Source: DAOTVS01 sp034436375 (GTDB taxonomy: Bacteria; Chloroflexota; Anaerolineae; SpSt-313). From it: a stretch of DNA of 19,911 nt. A program made the position numbers and the translations under genes. Shown here in pieces: positions 13,783 to 19,911 of this stretch. Position 1 is the first letter of the stretch. Each line of letters opens with the position of its first letter. The notes under the pieces are model-generated. The model was not told where the DNA came from, did no database searches, and saw only the letters and a program-made list of their open reading frames with translations. The stretch is taken from the NCBI GenBank assembly GCA_034436375.1, contig DAOTVS010000167.1:1-19911 (forward strand). Reading direction: 5' to 3'.

Positions 13783-14757
13783 ATGGAAACGACCACTCCG
13801 ATCATCTGGCCTGCCACGAGCGCCCTCACTGCCGCCGACCGCTGGCAGCACCTGCTGGCGCGGCTGGGCTATCGCCGTCATGAGAGGCGCGTGGAGCCGG
13901 GCCTCTACGCCCTGGGCCGGCCGGGTCCCGATTCGCCGGTATTGGTTACCGCCAATTACCGCCTGAGCTTTGATGCTCTGCGCACGGCCCTGCCCGGCGC
14001 CGCTGCCTATATCCTGGTGCTGGATACCGACGGTGTGAACGTCTGGTGCTCGGCGGGCAAGGGCACGTTTGGCGCCGACGAGCTGGTGCGCCGCATCGAG
14101 GCGACCGGCCTGGCGCAGGTGGTGCGGCACCGGCGGCTGATCCTGCCCCAGCTGGCTGCCGCCGGGGTGGCGGCGCATGAGGTGAGTCGGCGCTCCGGGT
14201 TCCGGGTGGAGTATGGCCCGGTGCGCGCGGCGGACTTGCCAGCGTATCTCAATGCGGGCGCGGCCACGCCCGAGATGCGCCGGGTGCGCTTTGACCTGGG
14301 CGACCGGTTGCTGGTCGCGCCGGTGGAGGTGGTGCACGGTTTGCTGCCCATGCTGGGTGCGGCGGCGCTGCTCTATCTGGTGCACGGCCGGCTGGCGGCC
14401 CTGGCGGTAATCATGAGTTTCCTGGCGGGGACGGTGCTCTTTCCCGCCCTGCTGCCCTGGCTGCCGACGCGCGATTTCTCCAGCAAGGGCTTTATCCTGG
14501 GCGGGGCAGTGGCGCTCGTTTTCGCGCTGGCCGAGGTTCTGGGCGGCGGCCGCTGGCGCCTGGGCTGGGCCTTGAGTTACCTGCTGGCCCTGCCCGCCGT
14601 GACGGCCTACCTGGCGCTGAACTTTACAGGCTCCACGACCTTTACCTCGCGTACGGGCGTGCGGCGCGAGATCTATGCCTACGTCCCGGCTATGGCAGCC
14701 CTTTTCGGCGCCGGCCTGCTCCTGGCTGTGGGCCTGACGGTGGCACAGCTGATCTGA
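13783..14757 (+). CDS. hgcA: Corrinoid protein HgcA, mercury methylation
   Basis: HgcA carries a methyl-cobalamin that gives its methyl group to inorganic Hg(II), producing methylmercury; it works with HgcB. This 324-residue protein has the family's two-part structure. The cytoplasmic corrinoid-binding domain (about 15-170) carries the cap-helix signature NVWCSAGKGTF at 86-96; Cys89 is the expected lower cobalt ligand. The most cited form of the motif has Ala where Ser90 stands, but Ser is reported as permitted. Then come five membrane helices (about 183-200, 203-225, 235-251, 259-280 and 298-323), with the family's conserved LNFTGSTTFTSRTGVRREI loop before the last. The ATG lacks a ribosome-binding site but follows the promoter exactly as a leaderless start would. 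The frame is open 103 codons upstream, but that part overlaps the oxidoreductase gene. The related CdhD corrinoid protein is excluded by the membrane domain. Confidence 0.9.
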   Translation: METTTPIIWPATSALTAADRWQHLLARLGYRRHERRVEPGLYALGRPGPDSPVLVTANYRLSFDALRTALPGAAAYILVLDTDGVNVWCSAGKGTFGADELVRRIEATGLAQVVRHRRLILPQLAAAGVAAHEVSRRSGFRVEYGPVRAADLPAYLNAGAATPEMRRVRFDLGDRLLVAPVEVVHGLLPMLGAAALLYLVHGRLAALAVIMSFLAGTVLFPALLPWLPTRDFSSKGFILGGAVALVFALAEVLGGGRWRLGWALSYLLALPAVTAYLALNFTGSTTFTSRTGVRREIYAYVPAMAALFGAGLLLAVGLTVAQLI

Positions 14758-15034
14758 GAATGGTCCAGGCGCCGCCTGGAACCCCCCGCGTGCTGGGGCG
14801 CCCTGGCGTTACGGAGGAGCGAGTCCTTTGCCGCAGAGTAATCTTCCAGGGTACCCGAGGCTGGAAGCCATCGGGCTGAGAATACAAAGCCCTACGGGTT
14901 ATCAGCCCCCTTGAGGGGGCTTTGTCCTTTCAGCGCGGCGGCTTGAGCCCCGCGGGACAGGCGCCCCGGCCGTGCACTGTTTTCATCGCATGTTGTGTCC
15001 AGTTGGGTACGGGTGATTGGTCGGAGGTCTGTTG
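14758..15034. other. 277-bp gap separating hgcA from hgcB, with repeat-derived hairpins
   Basis: It contains a small hairpin just after the hgcA stop (TCCAGGC/GCCTGGA, 14764-14780), the repeat ACCCGAGGCTGGAAGCC with its following TCGGGCTGAGAA (14854-14883), and a terminator-like stem (14904-14921). The same repeat family occurs at 19609-19661 and inverted at 19729-19780. I saw no convincing promoter for hgcB in the rest. Confidence 0.6.
14884..14930 (+). terminator. Terminator-like hairpin with competing pairing between hgcA and hgcB
   Basis: AGCCCCC (14904-14910), loop TTGA and GGGGGCT (14915-14921) form a strong stem followed by TTTGTCCTTT, so it resembles an intrinsic terminator on the plus strand. 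An alternative stem can form between ACAAAGCCC (14884-14892) and GGGCTTTGT (14917-14925), which shares bases with the first; the two are mutually exclusive, as in attenuators. Since the sequence is also a repeat family, regulation is not shown. Confidence 0.55.
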
Positions 15035-15397
15035 ATGGCAACAGAAAATCCCTTGAACACGTTGGCCTATGATCCAGGCCGCTGCACCGGCTGCGGGCTG
15101 TGCGCCGTGGTCTGCCCGCACGGCGTGTTCAGCGCCCCCGAGCCGGCGCCTGTCGAGGCCGGGCGCATGCAGCGCCTGAACGCCCGTCGGTCTGTGGCCC
15201 GCCTGGTGCGCCCTGAAGCCTGCATGGAGTGCGGCGCCTGCCAGCTGAACTGCGTCAGCGGGGCTATTACCGTCGATAGTGGGGTGGGCTGCGCCGTGGC
15301 CATGATCCGCGCGGCCCTCAGCAGGCGGCGCGGTGAGCCTTCTTGCAGCTCGACCATGGCAGGTGGCCTGCCACGCAGGCGCGAGGCTGAGTGTTGA
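15035..15397 (+). CDS. hgcB: Ferredoxin HgcB, mercury methylation partner
   Basis: HgcB is a small 2[4Fe-4S] ferredoxin thought to reduce the HgcA cobalt centre and possibly to pass Hg(II) through its extra cysteines. This 120-residue protein has cluster I at C17-x2-C20-x2-C23-x3-C27-P and cluster II at C63-x2-C66-x2-C69-x3-C73 with the diagnostic CMECGAC motif, followed by GAITVDSGVGC, which is a typical HgcB run. Cys86, Cys104 and the C-terminal Cys120 are further cysteines; the family usually has a C-terminal pair. The residue after the last cluster II cysteine is Val, where Pro is usual. The region between clusters is longer than average (about 35 residues). The ATG follows GGAGG at 7-nt spacing; a TTG at 15017 is less likely. 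It lies 277 bp after hgcA, farther than usual. Confidence 0.9.
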   Translation: MATENPLNTLAYDPGRCTGCGLCAVVCPHGVFSAPEPAPVEAGRMQRLNARRSVARLVRPEACMECGACQLNCVSGAITVDSGVGCAVAMIRAALSRRRGEPSCSSTMAGGLPRRREAEC

Positions 15398-15435
15398 GAT
15401 GACAGAGGTAAGCAGACGCGTTGCGCCTGCTAAAG

Positions 15436-15473
15436 AAGCGCCCCCGCATTGCGATAGCAGCGCGGGGGCGCTT
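15436..15473. terminator. Bidirectional terminator between hgcB and the lipoprotein gene
   Basis: AAGCGCCCCCGC (15436-15447) pairs perfectly with GCGGGGGCGCTT (15462-15473). On the plus strand TTTGTGGTT follows from the end of the stem, on the minus strand TTCTTTA. It lies 38 bp after hgcB and 20 bp beyond the stop of the convergent lipoprotein gene, so it could serve both. Confidence 0.75.
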
Positions 15474-15493
15474 TGTGGTTCCCTAAGCCCGAT

Positions 15494-16117
15494 TTACTGG
15501 CCCAGGGTCACCCGGATCGGCTCATAACCCTCGCCAAAGACGAGCGGCTGAAACTGCACGACATAGCCCTTGGCATCGGTCGGGATCTCAAAGGTCACGT
15601 TACCCGTCACCTTTTGCCCCGCCTTGATGCTATTGCTTTGGAGCACCGGGTCGGGGGCGGCGAAGATCGGGTTCACCTGACTGTTATCGGCCATGACCAA
15701 CACAAAGTCGAATGGGTTGATCGGCGTCTGTTCGTGGCTGATATCTTCGATGGTCACGTTCAGCACCAGAAGTGTGGCGCCGTCCGACGGCTTGGTATCG
15801 CCGATGGCATCCACATTAGTCACCTTGTTGACGGTCAGGGCCATGCCGCCAGCCTCGATGCGCTCACCGATGGCGCCGGTCTTGATGACGACGGTGGGCG
15901 TGGGAGTCACGGCCGGGGTCGCAGTCGCGGCCGGGGTATCGGTGGCGGCCACGGTGGGCGTTGCCGCGGCGGTCGGCACCTCGGTCGGCGCCAGGGTTTC
16001 CGTCGGTCCGGCGGCAGGTGCGCTTGCCGGCGTGGCCGTTGGCGCGGGGGCGCAGCCAGCGAGCGCGCCGATCAGGGCCAGCGCGGCCAGCCCGTAGAGC
16101 AATCTCACTCGGTTCAT
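15494..16117 (-). CDS. Lipoprotein with Thr/Pro-rich linker and DUF4352-like domain
   Basis: A 207-residue secreted lipoprotein. The Sec signal peptide (MNRVRLLYGLAALALIGA) ends in the lipobox LAGC with Cys22. Residues 23-72 are a low-complexity Ala/Thr/Pro/Val linker, presumably spanning away from the membrane. From about 73 the domain begins with VIKTGAIGERIEAGGMALTV; the pattern GATLLVLNVTIEDISHEQT and the end VTFEIPTDAKGYVVQFQP fit DUF4352-type immunoglobulin-like domains, found in many Chloroflexota lipoproteins and of unknown function. ATG at 16115-16117 is chosen because AGGAGGAG precedes it; the frame is open another 36 codons but those give no signal peptide. It converges on hgcB and is divergent from the HsdR-like gene. 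No direct link with mercury chemistry is visible. Confidence 0.85.
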   Translation of the reverse strand: MNRVRLLYGLAALALIGALAGCAPAPTATPASAPAAGPTETLAPTEVPTAAATPTVAATDTPAATATPAVTPTPTVVIKTGAIGERIEAGGMALTVNKVTNVDAIGDTKPSDGATLLVLNVTIEDISHEQTPINPFDFVLVMADNSQVNPIFAAPDPVLQSNSIKAGQKVTGNVTFEIPTDAKGYVVQFQPLVFGEGYEPIRVTLGQ

Positions 16118-16523
16118 ACCAACTCCTCCTGAACATATTACAAATCGTCTCCTGGCGCGCAGGCAGATCGATGCGCAGCCAGGGATGACTGTTGCCAAGG
16201 GGTAACACCAATAGAGGCGGCCCAACTATGACAGACTGGGGAGACGCCGAGGCCTGCGCCCGCAGAGTGTGCCTGGATACCTCTGGCTTCACTGCCGGCG
16301 GTGGGGGAGGCCCGCATCGGTGCGACCTGTTCGAGGCGCCCAAGGTTGAAAATTATATACTCATTCTGATATCCGTCAAGACGGTGGAATCTGCCGGTTG
16401 ACGGATGCCGCAAAACTCCATATAGTGCGCTTTATCAGCAGGGATCGCCGGGCGCATCCTTCCATCTGGAGAAGGATCTCCAGCGGCCCGCACCCCAGCG
16501 CCGCATCTCAAGGAGGTTGAGGT
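16118..16523. other. 406-bp divergent intergenic region
   Basis: It lies between the lipoprotein gene (minus) and the HsdR-like gene (plus), and no gene is visible in it. It holds a stem CCTGGCGCGCA/TGCGCAGCCAGG with one bulged A (16151-16183), an AT-rich island with TTGAAAATTATATACTC (16346-16362), an inverted repeat ATCCGTCAA/TTGACGGAT (16371-16379 and 16398-16406), and a 7-bp hairpin CTGGAGA-AGGA-TCTCCAG (16466-16483) 40 nt before the HsdR-like ATG. Promoters for both genes should be here. A TAATAT box (minus, about 16134-16139) is close to the lipoprotein ATG but without a good -35. Confidence 0.55.
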
Positions 16524-19301
16524 ATGCCGCCTTTCCGTGAGCGCAACACCCGGCAGCAATCGCTCCTCCACTATGCCTGTGAGCTGGGATGGCACTATCT
16601 GCCTCCGGATGAGGCGCTCTGCCAACGCTGGGGTGAGCGGGGGCTGGTGCTGCATCAAGTGTTGGTGCGTCAGCTTCAGCGCCTGAACCCTGGCATGGTG
16701 GATTCGTTGCATGCCGAGGAGATTGCGCGCCAGTTGTGCCATCTGCCGCCTACCCTGGAGGGAAACCTGGTTGCCTGGGAATTCCTCCAAGGTCTGCGCG
16801 CGATGGAGGGGGGCCCGGCGGGCTGGCCCCGCCCTCTGCGCCTTTTGGATGCTCTCCGCGTTGATGCCAACACCTTCCACGTGACCGATGACCTGGCTTT
16901 CCGCTCTGGCCATGGGCATATCCACGTTGATGCCATCTTTTTCGTGAATGGTTTTCCCGTCCTTCTGGCTGAGACCCATGCCGCGGCACACCTGGAAGGC
17001 CTGGCTGAAGGGCTGGACCATGTGCACCGATGCCACCGCGAGGCGCCCGAGTTGATGGGCCTGATCCAGCTCTATGCGCTCTGGCAGCGGGGCCGGCTTT
17101 ATTATGGCGCTACCTGGGGCGGCTCCGGCCAGGTTTTCCTCAATCCTGTGGCTGCTGAGGGCGGGGCCGGCGAGGACTCGCCCCTGGGGCTGCTCGCCCC
17201 ACGGCGCCTGCTGCGCCTGCTCACCCATGGGGTCCTCTTCACTCGGCGTGACGGTGACCTCTCCAAGGTGGTCCTGCGCCCGCATCAGATGGGCGCCGTC
17301 GAGCGGTTCCTGGCCTGTGTGCGAGATCCGGGTCAACGGGGCGCTCTGGCCTGGCACGCCCCCGGCTCGGGTCGCACTACCGCACTGCTTGCAACGGCCC
17401 GCGGGCTCTGCATCGATCCCGCCTGCCGAGAGGCCATGGTGCTCCTGCTCACCGCTGCCGATGGGCCTCTGCCGGCCGGCCTGAACCCCACCGTTGTGGC
17501 GCGGAGCTGCCGCCGCCTGCAGCAATTGCTTCGTGATGGCTGGCGGGGCCTGGCGCTTTCCACGGTGGACCTGTGGGCAGACCTGCCGGCTGCCATCAGC
17601 GCCCCTGAGGATGTCATCGTCCTGGCTGATGAGCCCCTCCCCGCCTCAACCTCCCTGCACGCGCTGCCTCATGCCCGCCACATCGGCTTTGCCGGCGCCC
17701 GCGAGGCCCCGGATTGCCTTGACCGCTACAGCCCTCGCGAAGCGATTGCCGATGGCGCTGCCGTACCCCTGTGCTTATGCCCGGCCCCCCGCTGGCTGCA
17801 GCTGGACCGCGCCATCCTCGACCGTGAGTTCTTCAACCCGGAAGATCTCGCCGGGGTGAGCCGGCCGGCGGAGCTGGACCGGAAGCTGGCGGGCACGGCC
17901 ACCCTCCTCCCACGGCTCAAGGACCACGAGCGACTGGCCCGGTTGGCGGCTTTTGTGGCCGGGCATTATCGCGAGCGTGTCGAGCCGCTGGGCTACAAAG
18001 CCCTGCTTGTGGCGGCAGACCGCGAGGCCTGCGCCCTGCTGAAGGAAGAGCTCGACAAGCGCTTGCCGCCCGAGTGCTCGGCCGTCATCCTCCGTGCCGG
18101 CCGAGTTGACTCGCCCGCCGTCCGGCGCTATCATCGCCGCGCCCAGGAGGAGGAGCGCATCCGCCAAGCCTTTGGCCGGCCCCAGGAGATGCCCAGGCTG
18201 CTGATTGTGACCGATGAGCTGCTCACCACCCTCGATGCGCCGCCCCTCTACGCCCTCTACCTTGACAAGCCCTTGGGCGGCCGCCTGTTGCTGCAGACCC
18301 TGATACGCGCCGCCCACCCTTACGAGGATATGGCAGGCCGCCGCAAGCCGGCCGGGCTTATTGTGGATTGCCTGGGCCTGCTGCGGGAACCGAAGCGGGC
18401 GTTAGGCCCGGCAGCGGCGGATGCACAGGGGATGCTGGAGGGCCTTGCGGCCTGGCGGCGGCGTTTCGCTGAGCAGGTGCTGCGCGGGCGGCGCGAGGCT
18501 CTCTCCATCATCAGGGGGCTTGAGGGCGAGCGCGCTGTGGCAGCTGTGCTGGAGCATTGGGCCCCCGCCAGACGCCGCGAAACCTTTTACCGTTACTTTG
18601 CCGGGTTGCAGGCGCTCTACGAGGTCCTGGCGCCTGATGAGGCGCTCCACCCCTATCTGGAAGATTATCGGGCATTGGCGCGCCTGGCTTGCACACTGCG
18701 CATGCACTATGAGTGGCGCGTGGCAGTGGAGCGGAGCCTGCTGCCCAGAACCGCCGCCTTGTTGCACGGGGCGGCGGCCCTGCGTGAGCAGGAGGCAGCC
18801 TATCGGCTCGATGCCGAGGCCCTGACCCGGCCTGGCGGCGATGCGCCCGCCGCGGTGCGCGTCGCCGCTTTGGCCCGGGCGCTGGGCGCCCTGATCGCCA
18901 GCCGCAGAGCAGGATCCCCCTATCTGTTCCTGCTGAGGGACCGGGCGGAGACGATCATGGGCGCTTACCAGGAGGGCGGGTTTGATGCCCCCGAGGCGCT
19001 CCGCCGGTTGGAGGCCGTGATCGAGGAATATCGGCGGGCCGAGGAGGGCCGTCGGGCGTTTGCTTTTTCTCCCGCGGCCTTTGCCGTTTTCTGGTTCCTG
19101 CAGCGGCGGGGTGCGCCGGGCGCCGCCAATGCCGCGCGGCAGATGGAGCGTGCCCTGGCCGCCAACTCAGGCTGGCGGGACTCGGGGGAGGCCATGCGCG
19201 CCGTGCGTGCAGCGTTGTGTGACGCGCTGGCCGGGGCCGGTATTGAGGAGGCGGCAGCGGCTGCGAACAGGCTGCTGGCGACCCTGGCGCGTGAAGCGTG
19301 A
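16524..19301 (+). CDS. HsdR-like protein (type I restriction motor subunit fold) with altered catalytic motifs
   Basis: A 925-residue intact frame, ATG preceded by AGGAGG at 7-nt spacing, resembling the HsdR motor/nuclease subunit of type I restriction systems in motif order. The N-terminal nuclease region has NTFHVTDDLAFRSGHGHIHV and DAIFFVNGFPVLLAETHAAA: the Asp (136) and Glu (150) are present but the ExK lysine is His152. The Q-like motif is LRPHQMGAVERF (251-262). Walker A is HAPGSGRTT with Arg284 instead of Lys; the DEAH box is ADEPL (368-372); FTGTP is FAGAR (389-393). Motif V is TDELLTTLDAPPLYALYLDKP (563-583, where relatives have an FDAPP core) and motif VI is QTLIRAAHPY (591-600), keeping Arg595. 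A long helical C-terminus follows. ATP hydrolysis and DNA cleavage are therefore doubtful. No hsdM or hsdS is seen on the following 610 bp. It may be a repurposed protein or a late stage of decay. Confidence 0.75.
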   Translation: MPPFRERNTRQQSLLHYACELGWHYLPPDEALCQRWGERGLVLHQVLVRQLQRLNPGMVDSLHAEEIARQLCHLPPTLEGNLVAWEFLQGLRAMEGGPAGWPRPLRLLDALRVDANTFHVTDDLAFRSGHGHIHVDAIFFVNGFPVLLAETHAAAHLEGLAEGLDHVHRCHREAPELMGLIQLYALWQRGRLYYGATWGGSGQVFLNPVAAEGGAGEDSPLGLLAPRRLLRLLTHGVLFTRRDGDLSKVVLRPHQMGAVERFLACVRDPGQRGALAWHAPGSGRTTALLATARGLCIDPACREAMVLLLTAADGPLPAGLNPTVVARSCRRLQQLLRDGWRGLALSTVDLWADLPAAISAPEDVIVLADEPLPASTSLHALPHARHIGFAGAREAPDCLDRYSPREAIADGAAVPLCLCPAPRWLQLDRAILDREFFNPEDLAGVSRPAELDRKLAGTATLLPRLKDHERLARLAAFVAGHYRERVEPLGYKALLVAADREACALLKEELDKRLPPECSAVILRAGRVDSPAVRRYHRRAQEEERIRQAFGRPQEMPRLLIVTDELLTTLDAPPLYALYLDKPLGGRLLLQTLIRAAHPYEDMAGRRKPAGLIVDCLGLLREPKRALGPAAADAQGMLEGLAAWRRRFAEQVLRGRREALSIIRGLEGERAVAAVLEHWAPARRRETFYRYFAGLQALYEVLAPDEALHPYLEDYRALARLACTLRMHYEWRVAVERSLLPRTAALLHGAAALREQEAAYRLDAEALTRPGGDAPAAVRVAALARALGALIASRRAGSPYLFLLRDRAETIMGAYQEGGFDAPEALRRLEAVIEEYRRAEEGRRAFAFSPAAFAVFWFLQRRGAPGAANAARQMERALAANSGWRDSGEAMRAVRAALCDALAGAGIEEAAAAANRLLATLAREA

Positions 19302-19326
19302 TGCGTGATCCGCAAGATCGCAATGG
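19289..19326. repeat. Dispersed CGTAAT/CCGTAAGG repeat, copy C
   Basis: GCGTGAAGCGTGATGCGTGA, continuing TCCGCAAGATCGCAATG, is related to copies at 4713-4740 and 5803-5838, and covers the stop codon of the HsdR-like gene (19299-19301). Confidence 0.45.
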
Positions 19327-19403
19327 CTCTGCGCAATGAGGATACTTTGCTTGGGCAGGTTATGTGCTATTGCCGGTTGGCTGCGTCGTTGCCCATGCGT
19401 ACT

Positions 19404-19520
19404 CGGAGCGCCGGCTGCCAGCCGGCCATCTCTGCCTATCATGAGCGCGGATATAATCTCGCGGCGCCAGGAGAACCCGCCATGACAACCTGAGACGGCC
19501 GGCTGGCAGCCGGCGCTCCG
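19404..19520. repeat. REPIN-like inverted pair, perfect 24-bp arms
   Basis: The arms 19404-19427 and 19497-19520 are exact reverse complements, and pairing continues outward with mismatches. Each arm is itself palindromic (CCGGCT-GCC-AGCCGG), so the unit looks like two REP sequences in opposite orientation. The 69-bp interior contains TATAAT (19452-19457), AGGAG (19469-19473) and an ATG (19482-19484). Confidence 0.8.
19452..19493 (+). pseudogene. Possible stump of a gene start inside the REPIN-like unit
   Basis: TATAAT (19452-19457), AGGAG (19469-19473) and ATG (19482) with 8-nt spacing have the layout of a normal gene start, yet the frame reads only Met-Thr-Thr-stop, ending 4 bp before the right arm of the inverted repeat. 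It may be a gene cut off by the repeat. The layout could be chance. Confidence 0.25.
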
Positions 19521-19547
19521 GGTGCGTCACGCATATTGAGAGGAGCC

Positions 19548-19604
19548 ATGGATTCTGAGTTGCTCGGCGTGGCAGTCCCAATGCGAGCGTGCTGCATGCA
19601 GTAA
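19548..19604 (+). pseudogene. Possible short truncated frame before the repeat at 19609
   Basis: AGAGGAG precedes an ATG encoding MDSELLGVAVPMRACCMQ and a stop, immediately before the repeat beginning at 19609. The spacing is short (2 nt) and the peptide matches nothing I recognise, so this is only weak evidence for a truncated gene. Confidence 0.15.
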
Positions 19605-19608
19605 GGGG

Positions 19609-19780
19609 ACCCGAGGCTGAAGCCGTCGGGCTGAGAAGAGCAAAGCCCTGCGGGCTCGTGTGGGAGCAGGTTGGCTTGAGCAGCAAGGAGTGCTCTAGCA
19701 CAAGCCCCGAAAAGGAGTGCTCTAGCACAAGCCCCGAAGGGGGCTTCGCCGTTCTGAGCCCCATGGCTTCAGCCTCGGGT
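19609..19780. repeat. Inverted repeat, 29-bp imperfect arms, shared with the hgcA-hgcB gap
   Basis: ACCCGAGGCTGAAGCC (19609-19624) and its continuation to 19637 are matched in inverse orientation by 19752-19780 at all but about four positions. A third copy is at 14854-14883. Each copy is followed by an AAGCCC-type palindrome, for example AAGCCCC-GAAG-GGGGCTT at 19729-19746. Confidence 0.7.
19685..19738. repeat. 27-bp tandem duplication
   Basis: Two identical 27-bp units (19685-19711 and 19712-19738) beginning AAGGAGTGCTCTAGCACAAG lie head to tail inside the inverted repeat. Each contains the palindrome GTGCT-CT-AGCAC. Confidence 0.9.
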
Positions 19781-19911
19781 GGCCCTGCTCGAGCGCGCAA
19801 CCGGGTTTGCCCGCAGAAGCGGGTACCCATCAAAACCAGTGCGGGGGCCCACTAGGCTGCTCCAGCACGGTTTTTTGACAGCCTCCCGCCAACAGCTACC
19901 ATCTGTATTCA

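Larger units (their letters stand above)
19302..19911. other. 610-bp non-coding right end rich in REP-like elements
   Basis: No convincing gene is visible on either strand. It holds the end of copy C of a dispersed repeat, a REPIN-like inverted pair (19404-19520), two short reading frames with promoter- or ribosome-binding-site-like upstream elements (19482-19493 and 19548-19604), an inverted repeat (19609-19780) and a 27-bp tandem duplication (19685-19738). The last 100 bp show nothing recognisable. Confidence 0.6.

Noticed and set aside
14884..14930. Riboswitch between hgcA and hgcB, such as a cobalamin element
   Set aside because: No B12-box or other known riboswitch core could be recognised; the fold is explained by a repeat family.
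16353..17525. Minus-strand open frame of 390 codons
   Set aside because: Antisense to the N-terminal half of the HsdR-like gene; no recognisable domain.
19360..19855. Open frames of 157 (minus) and 88 (plus) codons in the right end
   Set aside because: Both are made of the repeats and duplications in this area (for example KECSSTSPE twice), so they are spurious.

Overview
The window is a GC-rich chromosomal segment. Its gene types and style suggest a member of the Chloroflexota, perhaps Anaerolineae or a related class. This rests on a Tat-exported LplB/YtcP-type sugar ABC system, a multi-domain histidine kinase and a response regulator with a sigma-like HTH, Thr/Pro-rich lipoproteins and many palindromic intergenic repeats. 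The lineage is an inference; no rRNA, tRNA or CRISPR array was seen.

Layout. Positions 139-6914 are all on the minus strand: metG (methionyl-tRNA synthetase), a 222-residue lamin-G/DUF1080-like protein with a near-consensus promoter, a Tat lipoprotein sugar-binding protein, and two LplB/YtcP-type permeases. No transport ATPase is present. Positions 7110-10536 hold a convergent pair whose 3' ends overlap by 47 bp: a response regulator with a sigma-like HTH and a degenerate GHKL module (plus), and a membrane hybrid histidine kinase (minus). A small P-loop kinase follows on the minus strand, translationally coupled to a decayed O-methyltransferase gene that carries an amber codon and an internal deletion. 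A 578-bp intergenic stretch then holds a perfect 37-bp-arm palindrome.

The plus strand from 12089 to 15397 is the most notable part: a phytoene-desaturase-like FAD oxidoreductase, then hgcA and hgcB, the corrinoid protein and ferredoxin pair needed for mercury methylation. hgcA has a -35/-10 promoter placed so that the transcript should begin at the ATG itself (leaderless). hgcA and hgcB are separated by 277 bp carrying a terminator-like hairpin that belongs to a repeat family also found at the right end of the window. A bidirectional terminator separates hgcB from a convergent DUF4352-like lipoprotein gene.

The right part is a 925-residue plus-strand protein with the outline of a type I restriction HsdR subunit. 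Its nuclease Lys, Walker A Lys, DEAH box and other motif residues are all replaced, and no hsdM or hsdS is visible. The last 610 bp carry no convincing gene. They hold REP/REPIN-like inverted repeats, a 27-bp tandem duplication and what look like truncated gene starts.
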